DNA from: UBA4951 sp963616935
Lineage (GTDB): Bacteria; Bacillota_I; Bacilli_A; RFN20; CAG-826
DNA length: 64,000 bases
Assembly (NCBI GenBank): GCA_963616935.1
Contig: CAVEMS010000001.1
Coordinates: 62,001 to 126,000, forward strand
Reading direction: 5' to 3'
Shown: piece by piece, positions 42,752 through 51,064 of the stretch
Layout: every line of letters begins with the position of its first letter
Numbering within the stretch: position 1 is the stretch's first letter
The notes under the pieces: model-generated
What the model saw: the letters and a program-made list of their open reading frames with translations, nothing else
Database searches by the model: none
Told to the model about the DNA's origin: nothing
Made by a program: the position numbers and the translations under genes

Positions 42752-43834
42752 ATGATTGAGTTAGAGAAATTCGTGGTTGATAACGAAGACGGGAACCAAG
42801 TAGAACCCCTAAGCGCATCATTTCCTTATCAAATAAGCGAAATCGAGAGAAAAGACCGAATGGTTTTCGATTATCTTTCGCTTAGATTCGGAATATATGG
42901 CTCCGGTTCCATAAAAGGCGACAATTTCTTGGTCGAAAAGGAAGATGACTTCTCTAGCCTTTTTATCTTGAAACTATCGATCAAAAACTACGCTGAGATG
43001 GAAATCGTTTTCAAGATTCCGCAAGGCGCCTCGCCTTATTCGTTCAAAAGCGAACTAGGAAAGAAACTTTCTCCTTTGTCGGCGATGGAAGTCAAGACGC
43101 AAGAAGATGGCGAAACAAAGATGGCGAAGGCCTTCGAAACGCTGTCGGATTGCGAAATTTTGTATTTGCTAATCGACGAAAACGTTGAAATAAACGCTCA
43201 AAACCGACGTTCGATTCATAAGTCGATATTACGCACGAATCTTCCTTGCTTTTGCTTGCTTGCCAAACCCAAAGAAAGCGAGAAAAAAGAGGCTCCGTTA
43301 CCGAAAAGAAAAAAGAAAGAGGCGACCATCGTTATTCGCAACAACCGCCGCCCTTCTCTTAATAGCGGTTTCCCTGCCTATATCAAAGAGGCCTATCCCG
43401 ATCTGCTTTTCGCGACCGTCTTCGCTTTATTTAGCTCGGTTGGACTTTATTGCGGAATTGCGCTACTTGAAGAGGGAAACGCTTTATACGGCGTTTTGTC
43501 GATCGTGGTCGGGGTTGTGTGCTTCTTTATCGAAAGCAGCATTTTCGTCTCTTTGGCGCCGACATATCGAAAGTACGATTCCAAAAACGGAGATTTCGCC
43601 ATCTACCATGTGGTTTCCATAACGGCCATTTTGGTTGGTTTCGGTCTTTCCTTCCTCGTTTTCTTCATAATGATCAGCACTTCATTCCTTTTCGAAAGGG
43701 CTTATTTCTCGTCATTGGCTGCAATTATTAGCTTCGCTGATGCTTTGGCGATGGCAGCGGTGGTGCTTTTATCAAGCAAACTTAACAGAGCATTTATCTC
43801 TTTGGCTGAGAGGCTTGGCTTCAAAAAGAGATAA
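42752..43834 (+). CDS. Uncharacterised protein with cytoplasmic N-domain and four TM helices
   Basis: 360 aa, no family recognised. Residues 1-185 are mixed alpha/beta and soluble, without signal peptide. A basic linker (PLPKRKKKEATIVIRNNRR, about 187-205) leads to four predicted TM helices (about 222-345) ending in a short Lys/Arg tail. The topology (soluble sensor-like domain, positive linker, TM bundle) resembles membrane-anchored regulatory or envelope-stress proteins, but that is only analogy. It sits alone between the flippase and gpmA. Start ATG 42752 fits a leaderless transcript. Confidence 0.7.
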   Translation: MIELEKFVVDNEDGNQVEPLSASFPYQISEIERKDRMVFDYLSLRFGIYGSGSIKGDNFLVEKEDDFSSLFILKLSIKNYAEMEIVFKIPQGASPYSFKSELGKKLSPLSAMEVKTQEDGETKMAKAFETLSDCEILYLLIDENVEINAQNRRSIHKSILRTNLPCFCLLAKPKESEKKEAPLPKRKKKEATIVIRNNRRPSLNSGFPAYIKEAYPDLLFATVFALFSSVGLYCGIALLEEGNALYGVLSIVVGVVCFFIESSIFVSLAPTYRKYDSKNGDFAIYHVVSITAILVGFGLSFLVFFIMISTSFLFERAYFSSLAAIISFADALAMAAVVLLSSKLNRAFISLAERLGFKKR

Positions 43835-43863
43835 AGAAACTAGCCCTCTAGCCCCCTTCGTCT

Positions 43864-43869
43864 TATAAT
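43864..43869 (+). promoter_or_regulatory. -10 box of gpmA
   Basis: Perfect TATAAT 29 bases before the ATG, with SD GAAAGGA at a normal distance from the start. Confidence 0.5.
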
Positions 43870-43898
43870 ATCCGTCGTTTAGAAAGGATTTTATCTAC

Positions 43899-44606
43899 AT
43901 GGTTAAATTAGTTCTTATCCGTCATGGCCAATCCGAGTGGAATCTCGAAAACAAATTCACCGGATGGACGGATGTCGATCTTTCGGAGAATGGCGTCAAC
44001 GAAGCGAAAGCCGCTGGCAAACTCCTTAAAGACAATGGTTATCATTTCGACGTTGCTTTCTCTAGCGTGCTTAAGCGTGCCAATCGTACGATGGCTCTCG
44101 CCCTCCACGAGCTTGGCGAAGATGACATTGAGAAGCATTTCAGCTGGCGTTTGAATGAGCGTCATTACGGCGCTTTGCAAGGTCTCAACAAAGCCGACAG
44201 CGCCAAAAAGTGGGGCGATGAACAAGTCCATATCTGGCGTCGTAGCGCCGATATTCAACCTCCGGCATTAGAAAAAGACGATCCACGTTTCCCTGGCAAC
44301 CAAGAGCTCTATCAAAAGCTCGTCAAGAGCGGAGAGATGAACGAGAGCGACCTTCCGCTCACCGAATGCTTGGTCGATACCGCCAAGCGCGTGAAGCCTT
44401 ATTTCGACAAAGAGATCGCACCGGCCGTCAAAGCTGGCAAAGGCGTTCTCATTGCTGCGCACGGCAATAGCTTAAGGGCGCTTGTTATGGAACTTGAGCA
44501 CTTGACCCCTGAACAAATAATCAGCGTTGAGATCCCGACTGGGAAACCTCTCGTCTACGAACTCGACGAGAAGACGCTCAAAGTCTTGAACAAATATTAT
44601 CTATAA
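43899..44606 (+). CDS. gpmA: 2,3-bisphosphoglycerate-dependent phosphoglycerate mutase
   Basis: 235 aa glycolytic enzyme interconverting 3- and 2-phosphoglycerate through a phosphohistidine. LIRHGQSEWN contains the catalytic His9; RLNERHYGALQG carries the acid Glu; AAHGNSLRAL holds the second His. Length matches the dPGM class. Codon use looks biased to highly expressed genes, with many GGC and CGT codons. Closed by a strong, probably bidirectional terminator shared with the patatin gene. Confidence 0.97.
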   Translation: MVKLVLIRHGQSEWNLENKFTGWTDVDLSENGVNEAKAAGKLLKDNGYHFDVAFSSVLKRANRTMALALHELGEDDIEKHFSWRLNERHYGALQGLNKADSAKKWGDEQVHIWRRSADIQPPALEKDDPRFPGNQELYQKLVKSGEMNESDLPLTECLVDTAKRVKPYFDKEIAPAVKAGKGVLIAAHGNSLRALVMELEHLTPEQIISVEIPTGKPLVYELDEKTLKVLNKYYL

Positions 44607-44623
44607 TCTCTAGATGGATTATG

Positions 44624-44654
44624 AAAATGAGCGGTGATTTGCCGCTCATTTTTT
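44624..44654 (+). terminator. Bidirectional rho-independent terminator between gpmA and the patatin gene
   Basis: Stem AAAATGAGCGG/CCGCTCATTTT (44624-44634 with 44642-44652), 7-nt loop, T-run on the plus strand and a shorter T-run (TTTTC) on the minus strand. The patatin stop codon lies inside it. Confidence 0.9.
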
Positions 44655-45884
44655 GATATTTGAATTATTTACGATGCTTGATAAGAGAGATTTCAGAAAG
44701 TGGATTTCCGGATTTTTCGAAGCGTGTTTGTCTATCCAAGAAAGGCTTCTTCCCTCTTTGATGTCATCCATAAGCTTAGATAAGATGACGTCTTTGTTTT
44801 TAGCGACCGTCAGAATCTGTTTTTTGGATGGCACGTTTGTTTTGGCTATGTCCGTAAGCAGCTCTTTCTCGATTTCGTCGATTCCCCAGATGCGGTAGGG
44901 GTTTATCTTGAAGGCGCTCGAAAGTAGCTCCAATCCACGGATATAGAAATCCATCGCGTCTTTCGGCCGCGGCATATCTTTTGTGAACAATGCGTTTTCA
45001 ATCGTTTTGGAGATATAAACGTTGTTTTTTATCGCTTCGAGCAAAACCTTGTCCGCCCTTTCCCGATACTCTTCTTGTTTTTTGAAGCAATAGGAGAAGC
45101 CCCAAGCGTCCCCGAATGTTTTCATGGCGTCCATATAACCGAGCATCATGTTGTTTTTTAGGACGTGCGACTCAAAATAAAGTATCGTTCCGGTGTCTCT
45201 GGACGGTCTGATGCACGTTACGAAAGGCATATCCATGAGCTCCGCGTGCTGTGGCGATTTTGGGAAGGCGTGAAGCAAGACGGCGACGATTTCATCGGCT
45301 CCGAGTTTGAGCGCAAGGTCGATAGGGAGATTATTCACGAATCCGCCGTCGACGTATTTCTTCCCTTTCACGCATTCCATCGGGAAAATCGGCCAGCAAG
45401 CGCTCGAGGCGTGAAGCCAAGGCAATATCATCTCTTCCGGCTCGTCGTTTAAGACGATGTCTTTTTCCTTTTTCGTTTTGTAATCGGTCGTGACAACGCC
45501 CAAAACGACATTCGATTTCTTTATTTTTGCCGGATCTATTGTGCGTTTTACGAGCGTTTTGAATGGGGTGATGTCGACGCCTTTGTTTTTGATGTAAGTG
45601 CTTATTGTTTTCTTCAGGTTTTGCTTTGACGTCTTTTTGAGGCTCTCGATGATGTTTTCGGAGATGTTGAAGCCCTCTTTCATCACCTCATTTATCGTGA
45701 CTTCCTCCCACAATCTTATGCATTCGTCGTAGCTGTCCGTTGCCACCATTGCGCCGTTTATCGCGCCAATCGAGGTGCCGGTGACGATATCGAAATGAAG
45801 TCCTTTCTCCCTAAGGTATCGCCATGCTCCGACTTCATATGCGCCAAGCGATCCGCCGCCGCACAAAACTAATGCGCGTTTCAT
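44646..45884 (-). CDS. Patatin-like phospholipase
   Basis: 412 aa. Ser-Asp dyad lipid acyl hydrolase. Oxyanion-hole GGGSLGAYEVG (9-19), nucleophile GTSIG with Ser38, and the Asp in KKYVDGGFVNNLP. The catalytic domain covers ~1-275; the C-terminal ~135 residues are helical and unassigned. No signal peptide, so it acts on the inner leaflet or on cytoplasmic lipids. Its ATG directly abuts the superoxide reductase stop, so the pair is co-translated; an oxidative membrane-damage link is possible but inferred. Confidence 0.92.
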   Translation of the reverse strand: MKRALVLCGGGSLGAYEVGAWRYLREKGLHFDIVTGTSIGAINGAMVATDSYDECIRLWEEVTINEVMKEGFNISENIIESLKKTSKQNLKKTISTYIKNKGVDITPFKTLVKRTIDPAKIKKSNVVLGVVTTDYKTKKEKDIVLNDEPEEMILPWLHASSACWPIFPMECVKGKKYVDGGFVNNLPIDLALKLGADEIVAVLLHAFPKSPQHAELMDMPFVTCIRPSRDTGTILYFESHVLKNNMMLGYMDAMKTFGDAWGFSYCFKKQEEYRERADKVLLEAIKNNVYISKTIENALFTKDMPRPKDAMDFYIRGLELLSSAFKINPYRIWGIDEIEKELLTDIAKTNVPSKKQILTVAKNKDVILSKLMDDIKEGRSLSWIDKHASKNPEIHFLKSLLSSIVNNSNIKK

Positions 45885-46262
45885 TTAGAAGGTTTTTTTC
45901 CAAAGCTGGTGAATAGAGCAATACGAATAGACTGTCCCATGGCGCACGTCACTGAAAACAGCCGTGTTTCCATCTTCTTCTTTCAAGAAGCGAACAGTCG
46001 TTCTTTTTGGGGTGACAAGCGCAATCCATTCGATATGGTGAAAAGGTTCGATGGGGTGATTTTCCTCTGCGATCGTGACGGTCAATCGGCCGTCTTCGTG
46101 CTTCAAGACAGGGAGATGGCTTTGCGAGGCCATTCCGCCTTCTCTAGCCTCCAAAGGCATCATTTGTGAGCCACAGCATATAAGTCTGCCGCCTCCGTTA
46201 TGGAGGGAGTGAACGATGTTTCCGCAAGTGGCGCAACGATAGAAATTATTGTCTTGTTCCAT
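45885..46262 (-). CDS. Desulfoferrodoxin-type superoxide reductase
   Basis: 125 aa two-iron superoxide reductase. The N-terminal desulforedoxin-like centre has Cys10, Cys13, Cys29 and Cys30 (CATC ... CC). The catalytic Fe(His4Cys) domain shows SHLPVL, NHPIEPFHHIEWI and YCSIHQLW, giving the His and Cys ligands. The usual Glu-Lys pair beside the first His is replaced by Gln-Ser, so the Lys that aids superoxide capture is missing. Reduces superoxide without making oxygen, which fits an anaerobe. SD AAAGGGG and a TATAAT promoter precede it. Confidence 0.93.
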   Translation of the reverse strand: MEQDNNFYRCATCGNIVHSLHNGGGRLICCGSQMMPLEAREGGMASQSHLPVLKHEDGRLTVTIAEENHPIEPFHHIEWIALVTPKRTTVRFLKEEDGNTAVFSDVRHGTVYSYCSIHQLWKKTF

Positions 46263-46282
46263 GACTATTCCCCTTTCCTTAG

Positions 46283-46288
46283 ATTATA
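46283..46288 (-). promoter_or_regulatory. -10 box of the superoxide reductase-patatin pair
   Basis: TATAAT on the minus strand, 20 nt before the ATG. No good -35 is visible. The AAAGGGG ribosome site lies between. Confidence 0.5.
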
Positions 46289-46308
46289 AGGTTTTTTCTT
46301 TCTTTTAA

Positions 46309-47499
46309 CTAGAAGGGGTGGTCAAAATGAATTATCAAACGATATGAATCGTTCTTTTTGTCGATTTCATTTCGAAGGAATTCTTCGATTGAACTCTTCT
46401 TGTTCGATAGCGAGAAGGGGAGAGTTACGTCGAAGGAGACTTTCTTTTCTTTCGCGCATCTTATCAATCGGAAGTCGTGAAGTTCGATGGAAGGGCTTAT
46501 TTTCTTTAGCAATCCCGCTATTTCCTTTTCGAGACTTTCGCTTTCGAGGTCGTTTTCTTCGACCGGATCCACATGGATTAGGACCTCGGCGCGCTCCTTT
46601 TCCTTTAGTTCTTCCTCAATCTCATCGGCCAAGCGATGGGCATCGGAAAGAGACATCGTCTCCGATACTTCTAAATGGAAAGAGATGAATTTCTTAGTTG
46701 GGCCATAGCTATGGATGATCAAATCGTGGATTCCCAAAGCCTCTTTGCGGCTTAAAGCGGTTTCTCTTATTTCCTTGGCGAGGTTTTTGTCCTGCCTTCC
46801 GCCGATTATCGGATCGATGTTTTCGATCATCATCCTGATTCCGGCGACTGCAACTAGTACGGCGATCCCTAAACCTAAATAGGGATCGAGGAATCCCCAA
46901 CCCAAGGTGAGGCTAAGGATGGCGGCCACTAAGACGGCCGAAGTCGCGAAGACGTCGCCCAAGGAATCGATGGCGCTCGCTTTAAGAGCTTTGCTATCGA
47001 TGGCTTTGCCTAAGGAAAAATAGCAATATCCTTGCAAAACCTTGATCAAAACCGAAATGGCAAGAAGCACGATTGTCAGAATGTCATAAGAAACCGTTTG
47101 TCCGTTTATTATTTTGCTTATCGATTCCCTGATTGTTTCGAAAGCGATCAATAAGACCATGAAGGAGACGACGAGGCCGGAAACGTATTCCGCTCTTTCG
47201 TGGCCGAATGGATGCTTCTCGTCGGCCGGTTTATTGGCCACCTTGAAACCGATCATGGTGACAATGGAAGAGGCCATATCCGAAAGGTTATTGGCCGCGT
47301 CGACCAGTAATGCCATCGGCAAGACCGCCCAATTCGATTGATACGCCAAGAAAATCGCAAGCGAGGCTTTTATCAACACCAATGCCGTATTCGAGAAAAT
47401 GCCGATGAAGCTGGCTAAGACCCCGTGGGAAGCGCGCACTTCCTCTTTCTTTGTGTTCTTGTAATCGGCGATGAACAATTTACGTAGCAAAGTGACCAT
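46309..47499 (-). CDS. Cation diffusion facilitator (CDF) metal exporter with extended C-terminus
   Basis: 396 aa. Six TM helices (about 25-215) with the two metal-site motifs DAANNLSD and HPFGHERAEY. A cytoplasmic ferredoxin-like domain (about 220-305, GIHDLIIHSYGPTKKFISFH, ending LIHVDPVE) is followed by a further ~85 residues that repeat the same pattern weakly (ELHDFRLI ... YRLIIHFDHPF), an apparent duplication. Probably exports Zn, Mn or Fe; metal not resolvable. It is transcribed divergently from hemolysin III. Confidence 0.92.
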   Translation of the reverse strand: MVTLLRKLFIADYKNTKKEEVRASHGVLASFIGIFSNTALVLIKASLAIFLAYQSNWAVLPMALLVDAANNLSDMASSIVTMIGFKVANKPADEKHPFGHERAEYVSGLVVSFMVLLIAFETIRESISKIINGQTVSYDILTIVLLAISVLIKVLQGYCYFSLGKAIDSKALKASAIDSLGDVFATSAVLVAAILSLTLGWGFLDPYLGLGIAVLVAVAGIRMMIENIDPIIGGRQDKNLAKEIRETALSRKEALGIHDLIIHSYGPTKKFISFHLEVSETMSLSDAHRLADEIEEELKEKERAEVLIHVDPVEENDLESESLEKEIAGLLKKISPSIELHDFRLIRCAKEKKVSFDVTLPFSLSNKKSSIEEFLRNEIDKKNDSYRLIIHFDHPF

Positions 47500-47506
47500 G
47501 ACATTA

Positions 47507-47534
47507 AGTTTAAGGAAGAGATTTTATAAAGCAA
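47507..47534 (-). promoter_or_regulatory. Promoter of the CDF gene, probably leaderless
   Basis: Minus strand: TTGCTT (47529-47534), 16-nt spacer, TAAACT (47507-47512), then 7 nt to the ATG at 47499. No SD. Confidence 0.45.
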
Positions 47535-47569
47535 GTTATTAGGTATCTAGTTTTGAATACAAGTTGAAC

Positions 47570-47597
47570 TTGACAAAATAACTAGAAGAATTAATAT
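47570..47597 (+). promoter_or_regulatory. Promoter placing +1 on the hemolysin III start codon
   Basis: Perfect TTGACA (47570-47575), 16-nt spacer, TAATAT (47592-47597), then exactly 6 nt to the ATG at 47604. No SD can fit. Same geometry as the RluA-type gene. Confidence 0.6.
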
Positions 47598-47603
47598 CAT
47601 GTC

Positions 47604-48272
47604 ATGGCACCAAGCAGAACGGAATTACCGAGTTACACGAAAAAACAAGAGATGGCTAATAGCTTTTCCCATGCGCTAGGGGTGCTATTCGCTTTGATAG
47701 GAGGCCCTTTTCTTATCGCTAAAGCGGTCGCTTCCTCCGATCCTTGGAAGATTTCTTCGAGTGTCATATTCACTTTGTCATTGTTGGCTCTTTATTTAGG
47801 AAGCGCCATCTATCATGGGCTCCCTTCGTCGCGGCTCAAGCGAATATTCCGCGTTCTCGATCACGATAACGTCTTCATCTTGATAATAGGGACATATGTT
47901 CCTTATACATTAGTCGGCCTTCGCCCTTATAGCGAGGCTTGGTGTTACTCGATTCTCGTCCCGTGCATCGTCCTAGGGATAGTTGGAATTACCCTCAATT
48001 CGATAGATTTGAAGAAATTTGCTGTCTTTTGCATCATCGATTACATCCTTATGGGCTGGCTTATCGCCATATCCTTTTATCCTTTGGTAATGAGCATTGG
48101 ATGGTATCCGGCGTCTTTCTTGTTACTTATGGGCGGCATCAGTTATACGATCGGCGCCGTTCTTTATTGCCTTGGAATCAAGAAGACGAAGTGGTTTCAT
48201 CTCGTTTTCCATCTCTTCGTTTTGCTTGGAACGCTTCTGATGTTCGTCTCGCTTTATTACTGGGTTTTCTAA
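47604..48272 (+). CDS. Hemolysin III / PAQR-family membrane protein
   Basis: 222 aa, seven TM helices. Conserved metal-site residues of the family appear in NSFSHALG, GSAIYHG and FHLFVLLGTLL, with RVLDHDNVFILIIGTYVPYT in the second helix. Despite the name these are membrane zinc-dependent hydrolase-like proteins, and cytolysis is not implied. It sits back to back with the CDF exporter, so a shared metal or membrane-homeostasis function is possible. Leaderless start predicted. Confidence 0.92.
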   Translation: MAPSRTELPSYTKKQEMANSFSHALGVLFALIGGPFLIAKAVASSDPWKISSSVIFTLSLLALYLGSAIYHGLPSSRLKRIFRVLDHDNVFILIIGTYVPYTLVGLRPYSEAWCYSILVPCIVLGIVGITLNSIDLKKFAVFCIIDYILMGWLIAISFYPLVMSIGWYPASFLLLMGGISYTIGAVLYCLGIKKTKWFHLVFHLFVLLGTLLMFVSLYYWVF

Positions 48273-48311
48273 AAAGCTTTTGTCGATATGGGAAAGACTT
48301 TTAGCTTGGTC

Positions 48312-48317
48312 TATAAT
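48312..48317 (+). promoter_or_regulatory. -10 box of smpB, near-leaderless
   Basis: Perfect TATAAT with 9 nt to the ATG at 48327, predicted leader of about 2-3 nt, no SD, no recognisable -35. Confidence 0.45.
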
Positions 48318-48326
48318 CTTTAGGCT

Positions 48327-48797
48327 ATGTCAAGGAAGAAGGACTCATCGACATTGTTAGAAAACCGCCGCGCTCATTTTGAGTATTTTTTAAGCGATTT
48401 CCTCGTCGCCGGCATCGTCCTCACCGGCACGGAGATAAAGAGCTTAAGAGCTAGGAATGCGACGATTAGCGACGCTTTTATATTCGTGAAGAACGGGGAA
48501 GCGTTCGTCAGGAATATGCATATTGCCGCCTATAAGGAAGGAAACATCTTTAACGTCGATCACTTAAGGGACAGGAAGCTCTTGCTCAACAAAAAAGAAA
48601 TCAAGAAGATGGAAGCTCGCCTCAAGACGGGCGGGGAAACCTGCGTGCCGACCAAACTTTTCTTGTCGCATGGCTACGCGAAGCTTGAAATCGCCATGGC
48701 CAAAGGGAAGAAACTGCATGACAAGCGCGATTCTTTGAAGGAAAAAGACCTCAAGAGGCGACTAGAAAAAGGTCGTTCGAACGATTACGAGGACTAA
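48327..48797 (+). CDS. smpB: SsrA-binding protein SmpB
   Basis: 156 aa. Escorts tmRNA into stalled ribosomes for trans-translation. NRRAHFEYFLSDFLVAGIVL, TGTEIKSLRARNATISDAF and the C-terminal GKKLHDKRDSLKEKDLKRRL tail are all standard. It is probably the first gene of smpB-folC-folT (folC ATG one base after this stop). The tmRNA gene itself is not in the window. Confidence 0.96.
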   Translation: MSRKKDSSTLLENRRAHFEYFLSDFLVAGIVLTGTEIKSLRARNATISDAFIFVKNGEAFVRNMHIAAYKEGNIFNVDHLRDRKLLLNKKEIKKMEARLKTGGETCVPTKLFLSHGYAKLEIAMAKGKKLHDKRDSLKEKDLKRRLEKGRSNDYED

Positions 48798-48798
48798 G

Positions 48799-50043
48799 AT
48801 GGATTTCTCCGATATCCTTCTCTTTTTGAAAGAAAGAGATTTGACGATGATCCAATACGAGAGAAAGGCGTATGACGCCTTCCTAAAAGACGTCGGTTTT
48901 TCGGCGGCCTTTCCCTTCGTCCATATCGCCGGAAGCAATGGCAAGAGCTCGGTCGCCAATTATCTGGCGAATATCTATAGGCTGGCGGGATATAAGGTCG
49001 CCTCTTTCATCAAGCCGTTTTCGCATTCACCGTTAGAGATGACGCGAATCAATGGCGAAATGATGAAAGAAGGGGATTTTGCAAGGATTTTCTCGAAATT
49101 CGAAGGAAAAATAAAGGGATACGCATTAACTTCATTCGAAATAGAGACATTCGTTTCGCTCGTTTATTTCGGTGAAAGGGGCGTCGATTTGGCCATCGTC
49201 GAATGTGGAATGGGCGGCGAGAAAGACGCAACGAATATTTTGGAAGCGACGCCCATGCTATCCATTATCACGAGCGTTTCTTTGGAACACACGAAGTTCC
49301 TAGGAGACAGCATTAAAGAGATTGCGAAGCATAAGGCGGCGATAATTAAAAGAAATTCCAAGGCTTTGATAGGGAACCTCTCTATCGATGCTAAGAAAAT
49401 GGTCGCCCAAAGGGCGGCGCAAGCCGGAAGCGAGCTTTTCGAAATCAAAGATATCTCAAATGCCAAGTACGAGGCCCCGTATTATCATTTCGATTATGAG
49501 CCATATAAGGATCTGATGATCGTTTCGCCTGCTTATTATGAGGTGATGGATGCTTCGATCGCATTGGAGGCAATCAAGATTCTTCGTCTTTCTTATCCTG
49601 TTTCGTTCGACGCCATTCAAAGAGGTCTTATGGATAGGCAACTTGAATGTCGTCTTGAAAGAGTCAAGAACGTCTATATTGATGGCGCTCATAATCCCGA
49701 GGCGATAGAGAAAACGATGGAAAGCGCCGCTTCGATATTTATGGGAAGAAAAGCGCATGTGCTCTTCTCTTCGTTCAAAGACAAAGACGTCATGAAGAAT
49801 ATAGGCATCATAAAACGCTATATAGATGATGTGACTTTGACGACTTTCGATAGCAAAAGGGCCAGGGGCATCGCCGATTATCCGGAAAGCATCAGGAATT
49901 CGTTTCCTTTCAACTCTTCTTATGAATTGGCGATTAATTTCTTGCTTGCGACCTATCCTAACGATCCGATTTTGGTCATCGGGAGCTTAGAATTCGCCTA
50001 TCGAATGAGAGATTATCTGAAGAATGTGTTGAAATATGGATAA
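48799..50043 (+). CDS. folC: Folylpolyglutamate synthase / Mur-ligase-like FolC
   Basis: 414 aa. Adds glutamate to folates so they stay in the cell and bind their enzymes. ATP-binding HIAGSNGKSSVANYLA is a variant of the usual GTNGKGS. IVECGMGGEKDATNIL and the Mur-ligase C-domain DGAHNPEAIEKTM are conserved. Whether it also has dihydrofolate synthase activity cannot be told. Directly followed, with 8-base overlap, by the folate-type ECF S-component, which suggests folate scavenging. Confidence 0.93.
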   Translation: MDFSDILLFLKERDLTMIQYERKAYDAFLKDVGFSAAFPFVHIAGSNGKSSVANYLANIYRLAGYKVASFIKPFSHSPLEMTRINGEMMKEGDFARIFSKFEGKIKGYALTSFEIETFVSLVYFGERGVDLAIVECGMGGEKDATNILEATPMLSIITSVSLEHTKFLGDSIKEIAKHKAAIIKRNSKALIGNLSIDAKKMVAQRAAQAGSELFEIKDISNAKYEAPYYHFDYEPYKDLMIVSPAYYEVMDASIALEAIKILRLSYPVSFDAIQRGLMDRQLECRLERVKNVYIDGAHNPEAIEKTMESAASIFMGRKAHVLFSSFKDKDVMKNIGIIKRYIDDVTLTTFDSKRARGIADYPESIRNSFPFNSSYELAINFLLATYPNDPILVIGSLEFAYRMRDYLKNVLKYG

Positions 50044-50812
50044 AGTCACGAGGAAAATCACATATTCGGCGATACTTTTGGCTTTTGGAATCGTTTCGAC
50101 GATGGTTTTCAAAACCATCCCAATGGGCGCTTTGACGTTCCTTCGTTTCTCTTTGACTCCTTCGATTGTCATTTTCGCTTCGATATCGCTAGGGCCGTTA
50201 TACGGGGCGGTGGTCGGCGTTTTTTCCGACATGATACCGGCTTTTTTGCTTCCCCAAGGCGCCTACAATTTCTATTTGTCGTTTGTTTATTTCTTGCTTG
50301 GCGTCCTTCCTTACTTCTTATTTAAGCTTGTCAAACGCCATCCAAAGACCCTTGGAAATCGGATAACCGTCTTCTCGCTCCTCGGTTTGCTTTTCTTGGC
50401 TCTTGTGTCCGTTTTTTATCTGAGCGATTCGCTTGATGCTTCGTTTGGGGAGAATGGCCATTGGCTTAAGCCGCTGATCCTCGCAATAATTGGAATAGTT
50501 ACATTGGGGTCCGTTTTCTTGTTCGAAATCATTCATGCAAGAAAAAACAAGAACGGGAGAAGCACGGAAGACGAAATGGATATCTATGCCATATCCTTCG
50601 TGACGATTTGCTCGGAAACGTTTCTGATGGGCGTTCTTAAAGCGGCCGCTTTCTGGCTCTATTTTTTGACTTTTTCTAACGATTCTCCCTTCTCTTATTG
50701 GTACTTCCTTTCGATGCTCGCCATTGGGACAGTCCCATCTTCTTTGATTGACGCTTACTTTGTGATGTGGCTTCTTTCTTTTTCCAAACGTTTTGGCGAC
50801 GAAAGAAAATAG
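50036..50812 (+). CDS. folT: ECF transporter S-component, probably folate-specific
   Basis: 258 aa, six TM helices. The AILLA (AxxxA) motif in helix 1 docks EcfT. PMGALTFLRFSLTPSIVIFA and LYGAVVGVFSDMIPAFLLPQ are typical of the folate-family S-component. An inserted hydrophilic stretch with an extra helix (about 100-180) makes it longer than the usual ~170-190 aa. Folate specificity is inferred from overlap with folC. The energising module EcfA1-A2-T is encoded 3 kb downstream. Confidence 0.85.
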   Translation: MDKVTRKITYSAILLAFGIVSTMVFKTIPMGALTFLRFSLTPSIVIFASISLGPLYGAVVGVFSDMIPAFLLPQGAYNFYLSFVYFLLGVLPYFLFKLVKRHPKTLGNRITVFSLLGLLFLALVSVFYLSDSLDASFGENGHWLKPLILAIIGIVTLGSVFLFEIIHARKNKNGRSTEDEMDIYAISFVTICSETFLMGVLKAAAFWLYFLTFSNDSPFSYWYFLSMLAIGTVPSSLIDAYFVMWLLSFSKRFGDERK

Positions 50813-50956
50813 GCCGTCTTTGATAGGGATTTATCGATTTTTGAATACTAGATGAATAGCAAAATATATTCTTTCGGACAATCGTTTTGGTGTGCTTATC
50901 AGCGATTTTTTCCATATTTTGATTAATCCGTCAAACTAGACAAATAACGGAAAATT

Positions 50957-51024
50957 GTCCAAATAGTAAAAAAATCATTTTCGTTACAAATATTTTGAAA
51001 AAAATAGTTGACAAGTGTCCAAAT
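50957..51024 (+). repeat. Two GTCCAAAT direct repeats exactly 60 bp apart
   Basis: GTCCAAAT at 50957-50964 and at 51017-51024. The second lies between the -35 and -10 of the winged-helix gene. A related inverted copy (TCGGACAATCG) is at about 50876. Candidate binding sites for an autoregulator. The rest of this 252-base gap is AT-rich with nothing else recognised. Confidence 0.45.
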
Positions 51025-51037
51025 TCCTCCATACTCT
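51008..51037 (+). promoter_or_regulatory. Promoter of the winged-helix gene
   Basis: Perfect TTGACA (51008-51013), 18-nt spacer, TACTCT (51032-51037). Predicted +1 near 51044, ahead of the AAGGAGGA ribosome site at 51050-51057. Confidence 0.65.
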
Positions 51038-51059
51038 TGTGTCGTAAACAAGGAGGAAT
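51023..51059 (+). promoter_or_regulatory. Inverted repeat able to mask the ribosome site in read-through RNA only
   Basis: ATTCCTCC (51023-51030) is perfectly complementary to GGAGGAAT (51052-51059), which contains the SD, with a 21-nt loop. The left arm is upstream of the predicted transcription start, so it would be present only in transcripts entering from the folC-folT side. Confidence 0.45.
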
Positions 51060-51064
51060 CCATC

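Noticed and set aside
47604..48272. Hemolysin III as a virulence toxin
   Set aside because: The PAQR/hemolysin III fold is a widespread membrane protein; cytolytic action is not supported by context.
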